DNA of 64,000 bases. It comes from Thiofilum sp. (GTDB lineage: Bacteria; Pseudomonadota; Gammaproteobacteria; Thiotrichales; Thiotrichaceae). The stretch spans positions 1,488,001 to 1,552,000 of the forward strand of contig NZ_JADJTF010000001.1 of assembly GCF_016711335.1 (NCBI RefSeq), read 5' to 3'. Shown here in pieces: positions 59,976 to 64,000 of this stretch; the stretch's first letter is position 1; each line of letters begins with the position of its first letter. The notes below the pieces were generated by a model that made no database searches, was not told the origin of the DNA, and was given only the letters and a program-made list of their open reading frames with translations. Both the position numbers and the translations under genes were made by a program.

Positions 59976-60569
59976 ATGGAAGCATTACTCAGTTTATTTG
60001 TGAAGTCCGTGTTTATTGAAAACATGGCACTCACGTTCTTTTTGGGAATGTGTACCTTTATTGCAATTTCCAAAAAGATCGAAACAGCTATTGGTTTAGG
60101 TATTGCCGTAGTCATTGTGCAATCTATTACTATGCCAGTAAATAATATTATCTTTAACTTATTGAAAGAAAACGTATTAATTGATGGGGTTGATCTGCGC
60201 TTCTTAGGTTTGATTACCTATATTGCGGTCATTGCCGCTATTGTACAGATTCTGGAAATGTTCTTAGACCGCTATGTGCCTGCTCTTTATCAAGCGTTAG
60301 GTATTTTTCTCCCGCTCATTACCGTGAACTGTGCCATTTTAGGAGGTACTTTATTCATGGTAGAGCGCGATTATACCTTTACTGAGAGTTTAGTTTATGG
60401 GGTTGGTAGTGGTTTTAGTTGGATGCTAGCTATTGTGATTCTAGCGGGGGTGCGTGAGCGTTTGAAATACAGCGATGTTCCGGCTGGTTTACAAGGCTTA
60501 GGTATTATTTTCATTACGGTCGGACTAATGTCATTAGGCTTTATGTCCTTCTCCGGCATTCAGTTATAG
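59976..60569 (+). CDS. nqrE: Na+-NQR subunit E
   Basis: A six-TM paralogue of NqrD (197 residues), completing the intramembrane iron site. Cysteines lie in FFLGMCTFIAISKK and LITVNCAILGGTLFM. The GVGSGFSWMLAIVILAGVRERL segment is typical of the family. Confidence 0.95.
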   Translation: MEALLSLFVKSVFIENMALTFFLGMCTFIAISKKIETAIGLGIAVVIVQSITMPVNNIIFNLLKENVLIDGVDLRFLGLITYIAVIAAIVQILEMFLDRYVPALYQALGIFLPLITVNCAILGGTLFMVERDYTFTESLVYGVGSGFSWMLAIVILAGVRERLKYSDVPAGLQGLGIIFITVGLMSLGFMSFSGIQL

Positions 60570-60579
60570 GAGGCCGTCT

Positions 60580-61800
60580 ATGGAAACGATTGCTATCGGT
60601 ATTTTATTCTTTACCCTGATGATTATCGGGTTGGTGTATCTGATTCTCTATGCCCGTACCAAATTAGTGGCAGAAGGGGATGTTCATATTCTAGTGAATC
60701 ATGAAAAAGAGTTAGTGGTTCAACCCGGTACTAAACTATTAGGTGCTTTAGCCGATAAAGGCTTATTCGTGTCTTCTGCCTGTGGGGGTGGGGGAACCTG
60801 TGGGCAATGTAAGGTAAAAGTGTTAGAGGGCGGTGGTTCGCTCCTACCTACCGAAGAGGCTCATATCAATCGTCGTGAAGCAGCTTGTGGCGAGCGTTTA
60901 GCTTGCCAAGTAGCAGTCAAGCAAGATATGAAAATCGAAGTACCAGAGGATGTGTTCGGGGTTAAAAAATGGCTCTGTACAGTACGCTCTAATGAAAATC
61001 GCGCTACCTTTATTAAAGAGCTGGTATTAGAGCTACCTGCGGGTGAGGAAATTCACTTCCGTGCGGGGGGGTATATTCAAATTGAGTCTCCTCCTTATGA
61101 TTTGACCTTCTCTGAGTTTGATATTCCCACCAAATATCGTGGTGATTGGGATAAATATAAGCTATGGGATACCCGCTCAGTAGTGACTGAGCCAGTATTG
61201 CGTGCTTACTCCATGGCGAATTATCCCGAAGAAAATAATATCGTGATGCTCAATGTGCGTATTGCTACAGCACCTGCTGGACGCAATGATTTACCACCGG
61301 GGAAAATGTCTTCCTTTATCTTTAACCTAAAGCCGGGTGATAAAGTAGTGGTGTCTGGTCCCTTTGGTGAGTTTTTTGCGCGTGAGACTAACAATGAAAT
61401 GATTTTCGTTGGGGGTGGTGCGGGTATGGCTCCGATGCGCTCACATATTTATGATCAATTACGCCGTCTTAAAACTAAGCGTAAAATGTCATTCTGGTAT
61501 GGTGCGCGTAGTCTACGTGAAGCTTTCTATGTAGAGGAGTTTGATCGACTCGCTGCGGAAAATCCTAATTTTACGTGGCATATGGGCTTATCTGATCCTT
61601 TACCTGAGGATAATTGGAAAGGCTACACGGGCTTTATTCATAATGTACTCTACGATAATTACCTCAAGGATCATCCAGCGCCCGAAGAGTGTGAGTTTTA
61701 TCTGTGTGGACCTCCTATGATGAACTCGGCGGTCATCAATATGTTGATAGATATTGGTGTAGAGCGTGAAAATATCCTATTGGATGATTTTGGTGGTTAA
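60580..61800 (+). CDS. nqrF: Na+-NQR subunit F (NADH-oxidising)
   Basis: N-terminal TM (residues 4-25), then a 2Fe-2S ferredoxin domain with Cys68, Cys74, Cys77 and Cys109 (SACGGGGTCGQC, LACQ), then a ferredoxin-reductase module: RAYSMANYP binds FAD, GGGAGMAPMRSHIYDQL binds NADH, and the C terminus is ILLDDFGG. This subunit takes electrons from NADH. 406 residues is normal. AGGAGG (60569-60574) precedes the ATG. Confidence 0.97.
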   Translation: METIAIGILFFTLMIIGLVYLILYARTKLVAEGDVHILVNHEKELVVQPGTKLLGALADKGLFVSSACGGGGTCGQCKVKVLEGGGSLLPTEEAHINRREAACGERLACQVAVKQDMKIEVPEDVFGVKKWLCTVRSNENRATFIKELVLELPAGEEIHFRAGGYIQIESPPYDLTFSEFDIPTKYRGDWDKYKLWDTRSVVTEPVLRAYSMANYPEENNIVMLNVRIATAPAGRNDLPPGKMSSFIFNLKPGDKVVVSGPFGEFFARETNNEMIFVGGGAGMAPMRSHIYDQLRRLKTKRKMSFWYGARSLREAFYVEEFDRLAAENPNFTWHMGLSDPLPEDNWKGYTGFIHNVLYDNYLKDHPAPEECEFYLCGPPMMNSAVINMLIDIGVERENILLDDFGG

Positions 61801-61897
61801 TTAGTTGTAATAGCCATTTAATATTCCTGCTAATAGTCTTAAATAGGCTATTAGTAGGGTAAATAAAAAGTGAATTTTATTGGATTTCCAAAAAGGG

Positions 61898-62062
61898 TAT
61901 AGTAGTATGCGCAAGCATACCTAGCTCACAATAAAGAGTAGAGCTGAGATTAAAGAATCGATCCGCTAGGAGGAGTAGATTCTGGGGGAGGAGAGTTAAA
62001 AGGGGCGAACATTGTATTCGCCCCAACCGCTAGGAGGAGTGATTAGACTGATCTAATCACGA
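61898..62062 (+). ncRNA. Candidate structured, GGA-rich small RNA or leader (unassigned)
   Basis: The nqrF-nqrM spacer contains a chain of hairpins: GTATGC-GCAA-GCATAC (61905-61920, a GNRA tetraloop), AGCTC/GAGCT (61923-61945), AGAATC/GATTCT (61954-61983) whose loop contains TAGGAGGAG, GGGGCGAA/TTCGCCCC (62002-62024), and GTGATTAGA/TCTAATCAC (62039-62060). The motif CCGCTAGGAGGAGT occurs twice (61963-61976 and 62027-62040) with a further GGGGAGGAG between. Repeated GGA in loops and linkers is the hallmark of CsrA/RsmA-sequestering RNAs. A TATAGT at 61898-61903 could be its -10, with only a poor -35. Transcription and strand are unproven. Confidence 0.4.
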
Positions 62063-62070
62063 GTTATAAT
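62039..62070 (+). promoter_or_regulatory. nqrM: Probable nqrM promoter with overlapping palindrome
   Basis: A consensus -10 TATAAT lies at 62065-62070, about 85 bp ahead of the nqrM ATG. The perfect 9-4-9 palindrome GTGATTAGA-ctga-TCTAATCAC (62039-62060) covers the place of the -35 and spacer, so it could be an operator instead of, or as well as, an RNA hairpin. The -35 itself is weak. Confidence 0.4.
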
Positions 62071-62155
62071 AGCGCTTTTATTGCATTGCAGCAATTCTTT
62101 TCTTTCAATTGTTTTGTACTTTTTTTGTGCAAAACCATCTGCGAGTATCCTGAGT

Positions 62156-62407
62156 ATGATTACCTTTTTGACAACCTTCATTATCTTTGTGGTAGCAGTC
62201 GCTGCTCTTTCAATCGGTTGGATCTTAAATCAAAAGTCTATCAAAGGAAGTTGTGGTGGTTTATCTTCCATTCCAGGATTTGAAAAGTCAGATTGCTCTT
62301 GTTCTAAGCCCTGTGAAAAACGTTTAAAACGTTTAGCCGCTGAAGCTGATGCTCCTAACTCTGCTACTGATTCACAGCAACAAGTTATTAATCGTTTAAT
62401 AGATTAA
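62156..62407 (+). CDS. nqrM: Na+-NQR maturation protein NqrM
   Basis: 83 residues: one TM segment (FLTTFIIFVVAVAALSIGWIL) and then four conserved cysteines (Cys33, 47, 49, 53 in GSCGGLSS and DCSCSKPC). NqrM (DUF539) is needed to place the iron in the NqrD/NqrE site. The frame is open from a TTG at 62081, but that would add an unsupported 25-residue leader; the family starts at the ATG at 62156. It is separated from nqrF by the hairpin-rich spacer and may have its own promoter. Confidence 0.92.
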   Translation: MITFLTTFIIFVVAVAALSIGWILNQKSIKGSCGGLSSIPGFEKSDCSCSKPCEKRLKRLAAEADAPNSATDSQQQVINRLID

Positions 62408-62453
62408 GATCACGTAAGATAGCTTATCTACATAACTTAGGAGTGATATTGAT

Positions 62454-62873
62454 ATGTCTAAAGTACCTACTTTGGTTCGTGATTATATGTCGTCTAAAGT
62501 GGCGACCCTACGGGAAGATCAAGATGTGAGCGAGGCCGTTGAGGTCTTTACCCGTTATAATGTCTTTAGTGCAGTAGTATTAAATAATCTCGGTAATCTA
62601 GTAGGTATTGTGTCGGTTTCGGATTGTATTCATATCGCCATGAAATCAGGTTACCACACCGGATGGCGCGGCATGGTTGGGGAGTTAATGTCTCGTGACG
62701 TGCGCGTGGTAGAGTCGACTGATAATATTATTAATGTGGCTAAAATGTTCATGTCGGATAACTATCGCCGCTATCCAGTGATTGAGGATAATCGGGTGGT
62801 AGGGGTTATTACCCGTTTAGATGTACTCAAGGGCTTAGATCGGATTGTAAAAAGCTCACAAATTCCGGTTTAA
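62454..62873 (+). CDS. CBS-domain protein
   Basis: 139 residues made of two CBS motifs: VRDYMSSKVATLREDQDVSEAVEVF with GIVSVSDCIHIAM, and VGELMSRDVRVVESTDNIINVAKMF with GVITRLDVLKGLD. Paired CBS motifs bind adenine nucleotides and usually regulate a partner. No partner domain is fused. It is followed 10 bp later by mutM, and AGGAG precedes the ATG. Confidence 0.88.
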   Translation: MSKVPTLVRDYMSSKVATLREDQDVSEAVEVFTRYNVFSAVVLNNLGNLVGIVSVSDCIHIAMKSGYHTGWRGMVGELMSRDVRVVESTDNIINVAKMFMSDNYRRYPVIEDNRVVGVITRLDVLKGLDRIVKSSQIPV

Positions 62874-62883
62874 CTCATTATTT

Positions 62884-63699
62884 ATGCCTGAACTTCCAGA
62901 GGTCGAAACGACCTGTCGTGGTATTCGTCCTTATATCACTCAATCCCAGATTCAAGCTATCACTGTGCGCCAGCCGCATTTGCGCTGGCCGGTGCCTGAG
63001 CAAGTTACTCAATTAATAGGGCAGACTATTAAGAGTGTTGAGCGTCGTGCTAAATATATTCTTATTAGTACTACAGGCGGTACTTTAATCATTCATTTAG
63101 GGATGTCAGGTAGTTTGCGTATCTGCAATACCGGTACACCTGTGCGTAAACACGACCATGTAGATGTAGTATTAGCCAATGCCCGCGTATTGCGTTTCCA
63201 TGATCCTAGGCGTTTTGGAGCCGTATTATGGACGGCTGATGCACCTACTCAACATCCTTTATTAATAAAGTTAGGAATTGAACCTCTAGAGTCTGGCTTC
63301 ACAGGTGAGTATTTGTGGAGCAGAGCGCAAAGTAAAAAAGTAGCTATTAAAGCCTTTATTATGGATGCCCATCAGGTGGTAGGAGTAGGCAATATTTACG
63401 CGAATGAGGCTTTATTTTTGGCGGGTATTCATCCACAGATCGCAGCGTGTCAGGTTTCCAAAGCTGCGTATGAGCGTTTAAGCACTCATATTAAACAGGT
63501 ATTGAGCAATGCCATTGAGCAGGGTGGAACTACCCTAAGAGATTTTGTACGCGAAGAGGGTCAGACGGGATATTTTCAACTGGCTTTGAATGTGTATGGA
63601 CGCAAAGGTCTACCTTGTGTGCTCTGTAATATGCCTATTGTGCAGATTAAACAAGGGCAACGCTCCAGTTGGTATTGCCCTAGCTGTCAACCGCTTTAA
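62884..63699 (+). CDS. mutM: Formamidopyrimidine-DNA glycosylase
   Basis: MutM (Fpg) excises 8-oxoguanine and formamidopyrimidines. The N terminus PELPEVETTCRGI provides the catalytic Pro1 and Glu2 after Met removal. IHLGMSGSLRI, HDPRRFGAVLW and VVGVGNIYANEALF are family motifs. The C-terminal zinc finger CVLCNMP...WYCPSC ends the 271 residues. It is probably cotranscribed with the CBS gene. Confidence 0.96.
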   Translation: MPELPEVETTCRGIRPYITQSQIQAITVRQPHLRWPVPEQVTQLIGQTIKSVERRAKYILISTTGGTLIIHLGMSGSLRICNTGTPVRKHDHVDVVLANARVLRFHDPRRFGAVLWTADAPTQHPLLIKLGIEPLESGFTGEYLWSRAQSKKVAIKAFIMDAHQVVGVGNIYANEALFLAGIHPQIAACQVSKAAYERLSTHIKQVLSNAIEQGGTTLRDFVREEGQTGYFQLALNVYGRKGLPCVLCNMPIVQIKQGQRSSWYCPSCQPL

Positions 63700-63706
63700 G
63701 CCTTGT

Positions 63707-63868
63707 TTAACTATGCGAAGGGTCAATAATGCCCCGCGCGATTAGTTGTCGTACCATTTGTCTCTTAACCCCACGTTGAATCCCCACGTCGATACCAACG
63801 CGATAAAACACCAGACAAGGTAAGCCAATTAATACTAAACCAATAATGTAATAGATGAAGTCGCTCAT
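63707..63868 (-). CDS. Small membrane protein, 53 residues, unknown
   Basis: A short ORF on the minus strand: one TM segment near the N terminus (FIYYIIGLVLIGLPCLVFY) and then a basic, amphipathic tail (GIQRGVKRQMVRQLIARGIID). An AGGG ribosome site lies seven bases ahead of the ATG. It ends 8 bp from the convergent mutM stop. Good start context, TM-plus-basic pattern and lack of overlap with other genes support it. No family is recognised. Confidence 0.6.
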   Translation of the reverse strand: MSDFIYYIIGLVLIGLPCLVFYRVGIDVGIQRGVKRQMVRQLIARGIIDPSHS

Positions 63869-64000
63869 AATTTAGCCCTAATTATGAATATTTATTATAC
63901 AAAACCTATAATAGTTACCTTAACTCTATGATCCTGAACATAACATTAGTACTGGACGTTATTTCTAATCGCGCATACAGTAGCGCCTTTTTCAGCTCTT

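Noticed and set aside
62081..62155. TTG-initiated N-terminal extension of nqrM
   Set aside because: It would add 25 residues ahead of the TM helix, unlike the family, and it would begin only a few bases after the -10 box, close to the probable transcription start.
63869..64000. Possible tRNA or start of another gene at the right edge
   Set aside because: No cloverleaf pattern or ORF with a start context was visible in the last 130 bp.

Overview
The window reads as chromosomal DNA of a gammaproteobacterium of moderate to low GC content. It carries a type II NADH dehydrogenase and a complete Na+-translocating NADH:quinone reductase operon (nqrABCDEF plus nqrM), a Pil-Chp twitching-motility chemosensory operon, a rhodanese and DsrE2-type pair, and housekeeping genes (priA, mazG, ruvA, ruvC, yebC, apaH, gmk, rluB, mltA, rfaH, mutM). 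The sulfur-handling pair together with Pil-Chp and Nqr would suit a sulfur-oxidising filamentous lineage such as Thiothrix and its relatives. That placement is inference, because no rRNA or other taxonomic marker is present. No tRNA or rRNA gene was recognised.

Layout. 0-5.1 kb: the 3' part of a ROK-family gene, ndh, then allA (minus) diverging from puuE and alc. Together these three convert allantoin to glyoxylate and urea. A nested palindromic repeat sits between puuE and alc. 5.2-9.8 kb: a DMT transporter, a methyltransferase, a hypothetical protein with a 22-copy hexanucleotide (Ala-Pro) repeat, and a 1057-bp IS1595-type element inserted in the T-tract of that gene's terminator. 10-15 kb: a copper-related periplasmic fusion protein, a BepA-like protease, rhodanese, DsrE2, a flavin reductase and a phosphoesterase. 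15.2-23.7 kb: pilG-pilH-pilI-pilJ-chpA-chpC, with chpA split by a frameshift at a run of nine A. 23.8-28.5 kb (minus): apaH, a Bax-inhibitor-1-type membrane protein, a SPOR protein and priA. 28.5-30.6 kb: a DnaA-box-bearing spacer, mazG, and a noncoding stretch with two 139-bp-period repeats whose hairpin arms covary.

30.6-40 kb: ruvA-ruvC-yebC, then an accessory stretch with a glutathione reductase remnant, a large membrane-anchored NACHT NTPase whose 3' third is very AT-rich, a Uma2-type nuclease, gloB, gmk, a DUF4442 protein, and an overlapping pair of a DUF488 protein and an unknown protein. 40-51 kb: rluB, an Atm1-like ABC exporter, mltA, and an ABC cluster in which a NitT/TauT-type importer lies between the permease and ATPase of a PedC-type exporter, followed by MidA-like and FolM-like genes. 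51-55.6 kb: rfaH and a Gld-like ABC operon with a DUF4340 protein. 55.9-63.9 kb: the nqr operon, a spacer rich in hairpins and GGA motifs (a possible regulatory RNA), nqrM, a CBS protein, mutM and a short membrane ORF.

The strongest candidates for something undescribed are the NACHT membrane protein and its neighbours, the tandem structured repeats at 30.06-30.32 kb, the GGA-rich candidate RNA at 61.9-62.06 kb, and the A9 frameshift in chpA.
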